Assembly: GCA_030603665.1 (NCBI GenBank)
Contig: JAUVXJ010000016.1
Location: 1 to 64,000 of the forward strand
Direction: 5' to 3'
DNA: 64,000 bases
Source: Chloroflexota bacterium
GTDB taxonomy: Bacteria; Chloroflexota; Anaerolineae; UBA7937; B3-Chlor
The translations under genes and the position numbers were made by a program. This document shows, piece after piece, positions 37,196 through 45,741 of the stretch (positions are counted from its first letter, which is position 1; each line of letters starts with the position of its first letter). The notes beneath the pieces are model-generated. The model searched no databases. It was given only the letters and a program-made list of their open reading frames with translations, and was not told the origin of the DNA.

Positions 37196-38962
37196 ATGGA
37201 AGAAGGATTCGAGTTTGAGTCGGTTTTGGTCGCCGACTGTGGCAGCACAACAACCCGTGTGGCATTGATCGATCTGGTTGGAGATGAGTTCCGCCTCGTC
37301 GCGACCGGAGAGACTGCGACGACCGTCGAGGTACCGTGGTCGAGGATCTCCATGGGGGTTTGCGAGGCGATCCGCCAGATCGAGCGGGTGACAGGTCGAG
37401 TGCTGTTGTCGGGCCAAGGTCAACTTGTCGTTCCCGAGAGAGATGATGGGAGCGGGGTCGACGGGCTTGTGACGACCGTCAATGCAGCTGTCCCCCTGCG
37501 TGTGGCCGTTGTGGGGCTTATACGTGGCCTTAGCGTTGAGAGTCTGCTGAAGGCTACCGACTGTTCCTACGTTGTCGTTCAGAGCGACATCGCGGGGGAT
37601 GACAGAGCGGGCGGCAGCGGAGATGGTGGCGGGATTGCAGCCATGCTGACGGACACCCTGCGGAATCGGCCCGATGTTGTTCTGCTCGGTGGCGGGATTG
37701 ACGGTGGCGCGGTGGCGCCGGTCCTAGACGCGGCCATGGATGTTGCCGCGGCTCTCTCAGCTCTTGGAGAAGGGGGGAGAATACACGTCGTCTTCGCTGG
37801 CAACACTGCGTTGCGGACCGACATAGCCAGAATCTTGGGCGAATGCTCGAACCTGCGTGTTGTGGACAACGTTCGTCCCACCCTGGCGGAGGAGAACCTG
37901 GGAGCTGCTGAGGAGGAGCTACGCAGACTATATCGAGAGGCCAAGATGGGCCGAGTGCCTGGGTTCGGGGAACTCAAGTCCTGGGCCTTGGCACCCATCA
38001 TGACCACCGCCGAGGGTCTTGAGTTTGTGCTGAGGTATCTGTCTCGCCTGTATCAGCTGAATACTCTGGCGGTGGACGTGGGCAGCGCTGCCACGCACGT
38101 GGCCGGACTGGTGGGGGGACGCTACGGATCCACGGTCAGTGCTCAGCTAGGGGTAGGCTACAGCATATCCCATGTTCTGGACCAGGTGGGCATGGATCGG
38201 GTTCTGCGATGGCTGCCTTTCGAGGTAGACGCAGAGGAGGCCCACAACTACATACTCAACAAGTCGCTCAGGCCCATGACCGTGCCTGAGACCGAGGAAG
38301 GTCTTCTGCTTGAGCAGGCAGCGGCCCGTGAGGCCATCCGCTTGACGTTGGAGAGGGCGAGAAGCCGGTGGCTGGGTAGTGGGGCTCCCGCTGACCAGGG
38401 GTTGATGCCGGCGCTAGACTTGATCGTGGGCAGAGGAGAGGTTCTCTCCCGGGCACCCAGCCGGGGCCAGGCGGCCCTGATCCTGCTCGACGCCATACAG
38501 CCCACAGGTCTGTGTACTCTTGCGTTGGATCAGGCTTCACTGCTACCTCAACTCGGGGCACTGGCCTCGGTCCACCCACTGGCGGCTGCTCAGGCGGTGG
38601 CAGGGGATGGCCTGCTCAAACTCGGCACCGTGATCGCTGTATCGGGCAGCGGAAGAATCGGGCGTGTAGCCTTGAAGCTCAAGATAGAATATGATGATGG
38701 TCAGACAATCAGGGCGGAGGTGCCCTACGGTGAGCTGGAGGTAGTCCCATTGATGACCGGCAAGCGGGCTGTTGTGGAGTTGCGCCCGAGTTCACAGTTT
38801 GATATTGGCCTGGGAAGCAGGGGTAGAGGCGCCACGACGGAGGTGGATGGAGGGGCGCTGGGGATCATCGTTGACGCTCGAGGGCGACCCCTTTCCTTGC
38901 CCGGAGATGGTGAGAAGCGCCAGTCAAAGATCCGGGAGTGGATGGGAGAGCTAGGGTCGTAG
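37196..38962 (+). CDS. MutL-type (glutamate mutase accessory) ASKHA-fold protein
   Basis: The product has 588 residues from the ATG at 37196 (a GTG at 37148 would add 16). The sugar-kinase/Hsp70-type phosphate loop is near the N-terminus (VLVADCGSTTTRVALID), with a second nucleotide-fold segment in the middle (LAVDVGSAATHVAGLVGG) and VVLLGGGIDGGAVAP. This layout is that of the MutL family, encoded beside glutamate mutase in clostridia and thought to assist it. No mutase subunit is present in the window. The gene sits among uncharacterised membrane proteins, so here it may power or switch a different complex. Confidence 0.75.
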   Translation: MEEGFEFESVLVADCGSTTTRVALIDLVGDEFRLVATGETATTVEVPWSRISMGVCEAIRQIERVTGRVLLSGQGQLVVPERDDGSGVDGLVTTVNAAVPLRVAVVGLIRGLSVESLLKATDCSYVVVQSDIAGDDRAGGSGDGGGIAAMLTDTLRNRPDVVLLGGGIDGGAVAPVLDAAMDVAAALSALGEGGRIHVVFAGNTALRTDIARILGECSNLRVVDNVRPTLAEENLGAAEEELRRLYREAKMGRVPGFGELKSWALAPIMTTAEGLEFVLRYLSRLYQLNTLAVDVGSAATHVAGLVGGRYGSTVSAQLGVGYSISHVLDQVGMDRVLRWLPFEVDAEEAHNYILNKSLRPMTVPETEEGLLLEQAAAREAIRLTLERARSRWLGSGAPADQGLMPALDLIVGRGEVLSRAPSRGQAALILLDAIQPTGLCTLALDQASLLPQLGALASVHPLAAAQAVAGDGLLKLGTVIAVSGSGRIGRVALKLKIEYDDGQTIRAEVPYGELEVVPLMTGKRAVVELRPSSQFDIGLGSRGRGATTEVDGGALGIIVDARGRPLSLPGDGEKRQSKIREWMGELGS

Positions 38963-38973
38963 GGGATGGGGAG

Positions 38974-40050
38974 ATGCCGTATCATCCCTTTGTAACCCGT
39001 GTGGTGCCGAACATGGTGCTTAGACGAGAGCGGATGCTCCCCTTCAGGGGGGAGGTCCTGGTCGGCACAGGTTCGCGGGTACGCCCAACAGACATCATTG
39101 GTCGAACGGCCGTTCCAGGCGAGACGCGCCTGCTGAACGTAGCGAAGGCCCTGGCGCTGGACAGCTCCGATCTATCCCCTTACGTCCGAGTGAGCATCGG
39201 AGACGATGTCCAAGTAGGGGACATGCTGGCCGCTGGAGGCGGCGCGTCGCGCCTGTTTGGCCGGGGCTACCGGTCGCCGGTGGCGGGAATGGTGGCCGGG
39301 ATCTCGCACGGGCGAATACTCATCCAATCCACTCGAAGCACGCTGGAACTTCCCGCCCACTATCGGGGTACTGTGATCAATGTGATGTCTGGTCTGGGCG
39401 CGATCATCGAGGTGAAGGGGGCGCTGATTCAGGGGATTTGGGGCTCTGACAAAGAGGGTTTCGGCGTTCTGAACGTGATGGTCGATGATCCAGATCAGCC
39501 CATTGACCACGAAGGCATAGACATGAGTTGTCGTGGTACCATACTCGTGGGAGCCTCCTGCGTCAACGAGCGGACCTTGTATCGATCTCAGGAGGCGGAG
39601 GTGCAGGGCATGGTGCTCGGCGGCTTGCAGACAGGGCTTGTGGATGTCGCAGAGTCGATAGGCTACCCCGTGGTGGTGACGGAGGGGATGGGCGAATTCC
39701 CGATCTCGGACCCCGTGTTCGATTTGCTGAAGGCTTATCAGGGTCAGGAGGTCTCGATACGAGGTACCATGGAAGCGCGGGGAGGGGCTGCCCGCCCAGA
39801 GGTGATCATCTACGCTTCCTATGCGGGAGGGGACGCAGAACTTGAACTCCGACCTGAGTTTCTCCTGGAGCGTGGCTCTCGGGTGCGGATAGTGCGCGGG
39901 CCATATATGGGCAGGACGGGTACAATGATAGGTTTCCCTCCTCGCGCCAGAATGCTGTCCACCGGTGTTATGGCTCTGGGGGCTGAGGTTCGGCTGGAGA
40001 GCGGTGAGGAGATCTTCGTGGCAAGTGCAAATGTGGAATCTCTTGGATAA
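38974..40050 (+). CDS. KOW-like beta-rich protein linked to MutL, unknown
   Basis: The product has 358 residues from an ATG with AGGGG eight bases upstream (a GTG at 38938 inside the previous gene is less likely). It begins with MVLRRERMLPFRGEVLVGTG, has a barrel-sandwich-like segment (VSIGDDVQVGDMLAAGG...SPVAGMV, similar to biotinyl/lipoyl hammerheads) and ends with a KOW-like turn (RIVRGPYMGRTGTMIGFPP). No enzyme motif was seen. It follows the MutL-type gene by 11 bases, so the two products probably work together. Function unknown. Confidence 0.6.
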   Translation: MPYHPFVTRVVPNMVLRRERMLPFRGEVLVGTGSRVRPTDIIGRTAVPGETRLLNVAKALALDSSDLSPYVRVSIGDDVQVGDMLAAGGGASRLFGRGYRSPVAGMVAGISHGRILIQSTRSTLELPAHYRGTVINVMSGLGAIIEVKGALIQGIWGSDKEGFGVLNVMVDDPDQPIDHEGIDMSCRGTILVGASCVNERTLYRSQEAEVQGMVLGGLQTGLVDVAESIGYPVVVTEGMGEFPISDPVFDLLKAYQGQEVSIRGTMEARGGAARPEVIIYASYAGGDAELELRPEFLLERGSRVRIVRGPYMGRTGTMIGFPPRARMLSTGVMALGAEVRLESGEEIFVASANVESLG

Positions 40051-40188
40051 GAGATGTAGCCGGTCCGGCCTCACTCGCCGGGGAGTAGGCCAATCAGTGG
40101 GTGGTCCACCCGGGATGTTGGGCGTGCCTGGCTGGGCCACGATCAGTGATGACGGAGCATCACTCGTTAATCAGATGGGAGGGAGAAG

Positions 40189-40623
40189 ATGACGGAATCC
40201 AGTGGAGGACAGAACAGGCTTTTCCTCATCGTCGTTGTGGGCCTGGTTGGACTACTGATGATCGGCATGGTGGCCATCGCAGGCCTGGTTGTGTACACCA
40301 GGTTTCTGGCCCCCGCGGCGACGCCCACTGTGGTGGCCGGAGTGACGCCCAGTGCTGCGCCCACGGTGGCACCTACAGCCACCGGACCTCCTGCTGAGGT
40401 GGCCACGCCAACCCCTGAAGGAGGAGCGCCCACACCCACACTGGTGATTCAAGAAGGGACGCCTCCGCCTGAAGGACCGACCCCTACGGCCACTGCGACG
40501 CCCGAGGGAGGCGGAGAGATGGCGCCCACAGGTTTCGGGCCGCTGGAAGCATTCGTGGGTGGCCTTGCCCTGGTGCTGATCATTCTGCTGGTCCGCAGGG
40601 TGAGGCTGAGTTCTGGGACATAG
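40189..40623 (+). CDS. Two-helix protein with Thr-Pro-rich linker and sorting-like C-terminus
   Basis: The product has 144 residues with GGGAGG before the ATG. It has an N-terminal helix (about 9-38), a linker rich in Thr, Pro and Ala (about 40-108), then APTGFGP, a hydrophobic helix (about 120-137) and a basic tail (RRVRL). The last part resembles a PTG-hydrophobic-basic tripartite sorting signal. Last gene of the membrane cluster. It may be a surface spacer or stalk. Function unknown. Confidence 0.55.
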   Translation: MTESSGGQNRLFLIVVVGLVGLLMIGMVAIAGLVVYTRFLAPAATPTVVAGVTPSAAPTVAPTATGPPAEVATPTPEGGAPTPTLVIQEGTPPPEGPTPTATATPEGGGEMAPTGFGPLEAFVGGLALVLIILLVRRVRLSSGT

Positions 40624-40755
40624 CGGCCAACCCCTTGCATCGGAGGACAGAGTTGAGTCGGCTGCCGCCCTGGTGCGAAGGAGTGGTGCAGCTGTTTGGG
40701 GCACGCAGCTGACGCACATGGAGTTTCATCGTCCTAACACGTGTCCGTCCGGAGA

Positions 40756-40784
40756 TTGACATACTTTGTGGCTCGGGTTATAAT
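40756..40784 (+). promoter_or_regulatory. Perfect consensus sigma70 promoter
   Basis: TTGACA (40756-40761), 17-bp spacer, TATAAT (40779-40784). The predicted transcription start is near 40791, some 620 bases before the first clear gene (41417). Confidence 0.88.
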
Positions 40785-40790
40785 ACCAGC

Positions 40791-41416
40791 TGCCTCTCGT
40801 GGTGGCCGGAGGCCTGGGTGCGATGTCCCACCGCAGAGTAGAGGAGCTTCTGAGGGACCGTGAACGAGCAATGAGAGCGCCGAGTGCATCTTTGGATTCT
40901 CTGTCACCCATCTTTCTCCCCTCTTGTCTCGTCACCGTGCCTGCGACAGGCAACGGTTCTTATCTGTACGGCATCTCGGGCTGGCACAGAGTCGAGATTC
41001 GGCATCATGCCCACATCAGTCTGGCTGCAATCCGGTGGCCCGCAACGGCGGCCGCGCCGGGAGTGAGCCAGCCTCCCCTCGGTGCCGTCAACCACGGAAT
41101 CAAGGAGGTCCTTGCGACAGTCCGGCGTTCGTGGAGTGGTGCACCGGCCTACACAGACTGCTTGCCACACCAACATCGCTTCCTGGCAAGGGGAGGTTCC
41201 TTGGCCGTTGTGGGTCGGGCGTAGTTCATGCGTCTACGCACAGCCCTGAGCTATCCATTTGTGAGGAAAAGTACCCTTTTTTGTCGGTCCCGGTTCGCTG
41301 AGGAGATGGAGATGGCGAACTGTGGCAGTTGAAACGCACTGTGCGACGTGCTCGGGATGACCGACCAGTCCCGGTGATGAGTGAAAGGAATCAATACGAA
41401 AGGAGTATGGCACCAA
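40791..41416 (+). other. Long leader or non-coding RNA candidate before the aromatic operon
   Basis: About 620 bases follow a perfect promoter without a recognisable gene. An open frame from an ATG at 40823 (GGAGG ten bases upstream) could encode about 133 residues, but its composition (Arg, His, Pro, Ser-rich) is not protein-like. I recognise no riboswitch or T-box motif. A CTTTTTTG stretch near 41275 could end a short RNA. Confidence 0.4.
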
Positions 41417-42169
41417 ATGGCTCTGGTTGAAGGTAAGAATGCTATCGTCACGGGCGGTAGTCTGGGCATTGGGACCGCGATCTCTCTGGAACTGGCACAG
41501 GAGGGGGCCAATGTGGCTCTCACCTACCGCAGTCATCCGGAAGAGGCCAAGGAAGTTGCCCGCAAGATAGTGGAGATGGGCCGGAAGTCGATGGCGTACC
41601 AGATCGACGTGTCGGACTACGCCGCCGCGCAAGAGATGGTTGACAAGGTGGTGGAGGAGTTCGGCGGATTGGACATCCTGGTCTGCAACGCTGGCATGAA
41701 CTGGGACGGCGTCATCTGGAAGATGACGGAGGAGCAGTGGGATCGGGTCATTGCCGTGAACCTGAAGGGATACTTCAACTTCGCGCGGGCCGCGACGCCG
41801 ATCTTCAGGGAGCAACAGTCGGGCAAGATCGTCAATGTGACGTCGATCAACGGACTGCGCGGCAAGTTCGGCCAGACCAACTACTCTGCTTCAAAGGCGG
41901 GGATCATCGGGCTGACCAAGGCCATGGCCAGGGAGCTTGGAAGGTATGGCGTTAACGTCAATGCAGTGGCCCCTGGGCTGATAGAGACAGAGATGCTCCG
42001 CCAGAACCCAGCCCGCGACAAGGTGGAGGCGATGGCCCTGGGAGAGATAGTACTCGGTAGACTGGGACAGCCGGAGGAGGTGGCTGCGGTAGTGAGTTTT
42101 CTCTCAAGCGACAAGGGCCGCCATATCACAGGCGAAGTAATCACCGTGGACGGAGGACAGTACATCTAG
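41417..42169 (+). CDS. FabG-like short-chain dehydrogenase/reductase
   Basis: The product has 250 residues. The ATG at 41417 is used, with AAAGGAG 11 bases upstream. SDR marks are the cofactor loop TGGSLGIGTA, NAG, the catalytic Ser in NVTSINGL and YSASK, and the C-terminal GEVITVDGGQYI. The family reduces 3-oxoacyl-CoA/ACP or oxidises 3-hydroxyacyl substrates with NAD(P). It is the first gene of an operon with dch and a 3-hydroxyacyl-CoA dehydrogenase, so a role in handling ring-derived hydroxyacyl-CoA intermediates is plausible. Its exact substrate is unproven. Confidence 0.8.
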   Translation: MALVEGKNAIVTGGSLGIGTAISLELAQEGANVALTYRSHPEEAKEVARKIVEMGRKSMAYQIDVSDYAAAQEMVDKVVEEFGGLDILVCNAGMNWDGVIWKMTEEQWDRVIAVNLKGYFNFARAATPIFREQQSGKIVNVTSINGLRGKFGQTNYSASKAGIIGLTKAMARELGRYGVNVNAVAPGLIETEMLRQNPARDKVEAMALGEIVLGRLGQPEEVAAVVSFLSSDKGRHITGEVITVDGGQYI

Positions 42170-42179
42170 CGGGGGCGGT

Positions 42180-42953
42180 ATGACCAAGGAGTTGCGGAAA
42201 ATCGTTCTGGAGCGGGAAGACGGCGTGGTCAAGATCACGCTCAACCATCCTCCAGTGAATATCATGGATATCCCTACCATGAGGGAGATCAACGTAGCCT
42301 TGGAGAGCCTGCAAGACGACGACGAGATCAAAGCGGTCCTCTTCGGCGCGACGGGCAAGGCCTTCTGCGCGGGTGTGGATGTGAAGGACCACACAGCGGA
42401 CAAAGTGGACGAGATGGTGGAGGTCTTTCACAGAATCTTCCGGCTGATGTGGTCTCTCGATGTCCCCACCGTGGCTGCGGTCAACGGAGCAGCTCTGGGG
42501 GGCGGATGTGAGTTGGTCACCTTCTGCGATATGGTGATCGCGTCAGAGAGAGCCACTTTTGGCCAGCCCGAGATCCAGGTGGGGGTGTATCCGCCAATCG
42601 CCGCGGTGACGTTCCCTCGCTTGATGTCTTACATGAAGGCTATGGAGCTTCTTCTCACGGGGGCCGTCATCGATGCACGGGAGGCAGAGCGGCTGGGAAT
42701 AGTCAACAAGGTCGTGCCGGTGGAGTCCTTCGAAGCCGAAGTTGCGAGCTTCGTGGGCAAGCTGACCTCTCTGAGCAGCGTCGTCCTGCGATTGACCAAA
42801 CGGGCTACGCTGCAAGGGTTGGCTCTGGGCTTTGAGGAGGCTCTAGCCCTCTCCGAAGATCTGTACCTCAACCAGTTGATGAAAACGGAGGACGCAGCCG
42901 AAGGGCTCCAGGCTTTCATGGAGAAGAGAAAGCCGGTCTGGAAGGGCAAGTAG
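42180..42953 (+). CDS. dch: Cyclohexa-1,5-diene-1-carbonyl-CoA hydratase
   Basis: The product has 257 residues of the crotonase fold. VNIMDIPTMREIN, the oxyanion-hole segments AFCAGVDV and GAALGGGCELV, and the stretch DVKDHTADKVDEM are features I recognise from Dch/BamR enzymes rather than general enoyl-CoA hydratases. The GGTQRL element of ordinary hydratases is replaced by VYPPIAAVTFPRL. The enzyme adds water to the dienoyl-CoA made by benzoyl-CoA reductase, giving 6-hydroxycyclohex-1-ene-1-carbonyl-CoA. It lies 10 bases after the SDR gene. The presence of oah and had in the same region supports the call. Confidence 0.82.
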   Translation: MTKELRKIVLEREDGVVKITLNHPPVNIMDIPTMREINVALESLQDDDEIKAVLFGATGKAFCAGVDVKDHTADKVDEMVEVFHRIFRLMWSLDVPTVAAVNGAALGGGCELVTFCDMVIASERATFGQPEIQVGVYPPIAAVTFPRLMSYMKAMELLLTGAVIDAREAERLGIVNKVVPVESFEAEVASFVGKLTSLSSVVLRLTKRATLQGLALGFEEALALSEDLYLNQLMKTEDAAEGLQAFMEKRKPVWKGK

Positions 42954-42959
42954 CCTTTC

Positions 42960-43760
42960 ATGCACGGGATGGCAGGGGACATACCGCCCGAAGACTTCGT
43001 GGTCGCCCTTTGCAGGGAGGCAGGGCGGGTGAGCTTGAGCAAGTGGGGAGGTAGCCTCCAGATCAGTCGAAAGGGCGAGGTGGATCTCGTTACCGATGTG
43101 GATCTGGCCCTGGAGGAGCTGATCAGGGAGTCCATCATCCGGCAATTCCCCAAGCACAGCGTCGTCGGGGAAGAGCGATGGCACGAGGATACCGCTCGGC
43201 GAGCAGACTACGTTTGGCTCGTCGATCCCCTGGACGGCACGACGAACTATGTTCACGGGCATCCTGTGTTCTGTGTGTCAGTAGCGCTGATGCACATGGG
43301 GGACGTCATCCTGGGCTGTGTCTATGACCCATTGCGCGACGAACTCTTCTACGCCGCGAAGGATGCGGGGGCCACCCTCAATCACGGTCCGCTCTCGGTC
43401 TCCCATACGAACAGCCTGATCTCCTCGCTTCTGTCCACCGGTTTTCCCTATGAGCGGGCCAGTATTGACGATAGTAACGTGGACCAGTTGGGCAAGCTCA
43501 TCAACGGGATACAGGGGGTTCGGCGCAGCGGATCGCTGGCGCTGGACCTGGCCTACGTGGCGGCGGGTCGGCTCGATGGCCACTGGGAGTTTCACGTCAA
43601 GCCTTGGGATGTCGCCGCCGGAAGTCTGATGGTTAGCGAGGCCGGAGGTCGGGTCTCCGCCGTGGTGGGTGATACGTGGAGCCCCTTTGAGACGGACATT
43701 GTGGCGACCAACGGGGAGATCCACGAGGCGCTGGTCGCCGCTCTGCGACGGGATGGGTGA
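42960..43760 (+). CDS. Inositol-monophosphatase family phosphatase
   Basis: The product has 266 residues with the metal-site motifs WLVDPLDGTTNYVHG (about 84-98) and WDVAAGSLMVSEAGG, plus GEE in VVGEERW. The family dephosphorylates inositol phosphates, fructose-1,6-bisphosphate or nucleotide phosphates (SuhB/CysQ types). It lies 6 bases after dch and before a NUDIX gene. This is an odd insertion in an aromatic operon, possibly housekeeping or repair of a phosphorylated metabolite such as 3'-phosphoadenosine compounds. Confidence 0.85.
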   Translation: MHGMAGDIPPEDFVVALCREAGRVSLSKWGGSLQISRKGEVDLVTDVDLALEELIRESIIRQFPKHSVVGEERWHEDTARRADYVWLVDPLDGTTNYVHGHPVFCVSVALMHMGDVILGCVYDPLRDELFYAAKDAGATLNHGPLSVSHTNSLISSLLSTGFPYERASIDDSNVDQLGKLINGIQGVRRSGSLALDLAYVAAGRLDGHWEFHVKPWDVAAGSLMVSEAGGRVSAVVGDTWSPFETDIVATNGEIHEALVAALRRDG

Positions 43761-43819
43761 AATCGACACTGGATATCCATCACTGCGGATGCTCTCGGCG
43801 AGGCGGTGGGACAGCAGCT

Positions 43820-44464
43820 ATGTACGTTGATGCGAGGGAGATAGACGAGATTGAGGCGAAGTTCGGCAAGCCCCGGGTCTTGTATCTGGAGCACGAGATA
43901 AGGGACGCGGAGATTGATTTCGTGAGGGCCACTCAGAAGCACGGTCGTGCTCACGATATCACGCTGTTCATCTTCGATGGTGACCACCTCGCCCTGATCA
44001 GAAAACACGCGTTTCCACGACCGATATTCCGAGCCCCGAGTGGAGGCCTGAACCCCGGAGAGTCGTTTGAGGACGGGGCGCGGCGCGAGGCGTTGGAGGA
44101 GACCGGACTGGAAATCGAGTTGGAGAGGTATCTGCTCCGCATACACGCACGCTTCACCAGTGAACGGGATCACCTTGACTGGACTAGCCACGTCCTGCAG
44201 GCCAGGAAGGTTCGGGGGAGGCTGGAGGCGCGAGACACGTCAGAGATCGCTGAGACGAAATACGGGACCATTGAGGAGCTACAGGGACCGATCCGACAGG
44301 CTCTATTGGATAGTGGGCGTGGCCTGCTGGCGTATCGCGTCATCCTCACCGATGCAGCGGTAGAGGAGTTGCGCGGCCGGGCCAGCAGAGTCGACAGTGC
44401 AGGTAAGTGTGACGAAGAAACCGGGACAGCCCAGGTGAGCGAACTCGCGGAAGAGGTTGAGTGA
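43820..44464 (+). CDS. NUDIX hydrolase
   Basis: The product has 214 residues from the ATG at 43820 (a GTG at 43757 would add 21 residues of unlikely composition). It contains a full NUDIX box, GGLNPGESFEDGARREALEE followed by TGLEIE (Gx5Ex7REUxEExGU). The substrate is probably an ADP-sugar, NADH, CoA derivative or other nucleoside diphosphate. It sits between the phosphatase and the MFS carrier, and its stop overlaps the MFS start by one base. A role in removing damaged CoA or cofactor species during aromatic degradation is a guess. Confidence 0.8.
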   Translation: MYVDAREIDEIEAKFGKPRVLYLEHEIRDAEIDFVRATQKHGRAHDITLFIFDGDHLALIRKHAFPRPIFRAPSGGLNPGESFEDGARREALEETGLEIELERYLLRIHARFTSERDHLDWTSHVLQARKVRGRLEARDTSEIAETKYGTIEELQGPIRQALLDSGRGLLAYRVILTDAAVEELRGRASRVDSAGKCDEETGTAQVSELAEEVE

Positions 44465-45717
44465 TGGGTGGGGAATCGGGTCGCCAGAGAGGGGGGCTGC
44501 ACTACGGCTGGATCATCGCCATCATGGGCGTGATCACGGTGCTGGGGGCATTGGGCCTTGCGCGGTTTGGCTACACCATGATCCTGCCGAGCATGAAGGA
44601 GGGGTTGGGTCTGACCGATAGTCAGGCCGGCGATCTCGCCACGGCCAACATGATAGGCTATCTCGTGATGGCGGTTACCTGTGGGTATCTGGCCTCGCGC
44701 TTCGGACCGAGGGTAGTGATCGCGATCTTCATGTGTATCATCAGCGGCTCAATGATTCTGACCGGCATGGCACCCAACTATCAGGTAGCCTTGATCGGTC
44801 GGTTGTTGACTGGCGTGGGCAGCGGAGGCACCAATGTGCCGGTGATGGGCCTTATACCGGCCTGGTTTGGAGCCAAGAGAAGGGGCCTGGCGACGGGCAT
44901 AGTGGTGAGCGGTTCCAGCTTTGGTATGGTGATGACCGGGCTCTTGGTGCCAGCGATCCTCAGTCGGTGGGGAGGTATCGGTTGGCGCTACTCGTGGTTC
45001 TATCTGTCTTGTTTTGCCCTCGTGATCGCGGTCCTCGGGTATGTGATATTGAGGAACCATCCTCGTGACAAGGGCCTGTCGCCCATCGGAGGGGAGGAAA
45101 CGGTTAGCGCTGCCGCCGTGCCGAGGTCGGCTGCGCTGCAGTGGGGATTGGTCTACAGGTCAGCACCGGTCTGGCACTTGGCCCTCATCTACGTCCTCTT
45201 CGGATTCTCGTACATCATCTACACGACGTTTTTTGCCCGCTACCTGACGTGGGAGGCGGGCTTCACCACGGAGGCGGCTGGGGCCCTGTGGTCAGTAGTG
45301 GGCATGGTGAGCATCATCAGTGGCTTCATCTGGGGAACGGTCTCAGACATAGTGGGGAGGAAGTATGGCCTAGCCATCGTCTACTTCCTACAGTTCCTGT
45401 GCTTCACCATCTTCGGTCTGTGGAAGGCCCCCGCTGGGTACTACCTATCGGCTCTGCTCTTCGCGCTGACAGCTTGGAGCATACCGTGCATCATGGCCGC
45501 AGCCAGCGGCGATCTATTGGGGGCAAGACTGGCTCCTGCTGCCCTTGGGTTCATGACCCTGTTCTTTGGCGTGGGGCAGGCGTCCGGTACCTTTGTGGGC
45601 GGACGCATTGCCGACTTTACAGGGTCCTATGCGGCTGCCTTCGTCATCGCCGGCGCCGCGGCTCTCATAGGAGTTGTGGCTTCGCTCTTTCTGAGGGCTC
45701 CAGAAAAGGCTCTATAG
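44464..45717 (+). CDS. MFS transporter, possible aromatic or organic acid carrier
   Basis: The product has about 417 residues and twelve membrane helices (ATG at 44464 in TGATG; the GTG one codon earlier is also possible). MFS marks include ASRFGPR after helix 2 and FGAKRRGLATG. A place inside the aromatic operon suggests uptake of an aromatic or alicyclic carboxylate, or export of a product. The sequence alone does not give the substrate. It is followed by the 3-hydroxyacyl-CoA dehydrogenase gene after 24 bases. Confidence 0.75.
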   Translation: MGGESGRQRGGLHYGWIIAIMGVITVLGALGLARFGYTMILPSMKEGLGLTDSQAGDLATANMIGYLVMAVTCGYLASRFGPRVVIAIFMCIISGSMILTGMAPNYQVALIGRLLTGVGSGGTNVPVMGLIPAWFGAKRRGLATGIVVSGSSFGMVMTGLLVPAILSRWGGIGWRYSWFYLSCFALVIAVLGYVILRNHPRDKGLSPIGGEETVSAAAVPRSAALQWGLVYRSAPVWHLALIYVLFGFSYIIYTTFFARYLTWEAGFTTEAAGALWSVVGMVSIISGFIWGTVSDIVGRKYGLAIVYFLQFLCFTIFGLWKAPAGYYLSALLFALTAWSIPCIMAAASGDLLGARLAPAALGFMTLFFGVGQASGTFVGGRIADFTGSYAAAFVIAGAAALIGVVASLFLRAPEKAL

Positions 45718-45741
45718 AGGACTGCAAAGGAGGTATATACA

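Noticed and set aside
40799..41224. Possible 133-141-residue gene after the perfect promoter
   Set aside because: The composition is not protein-like and no family is recognisable. It is kept only as a possibility within the leader entry.
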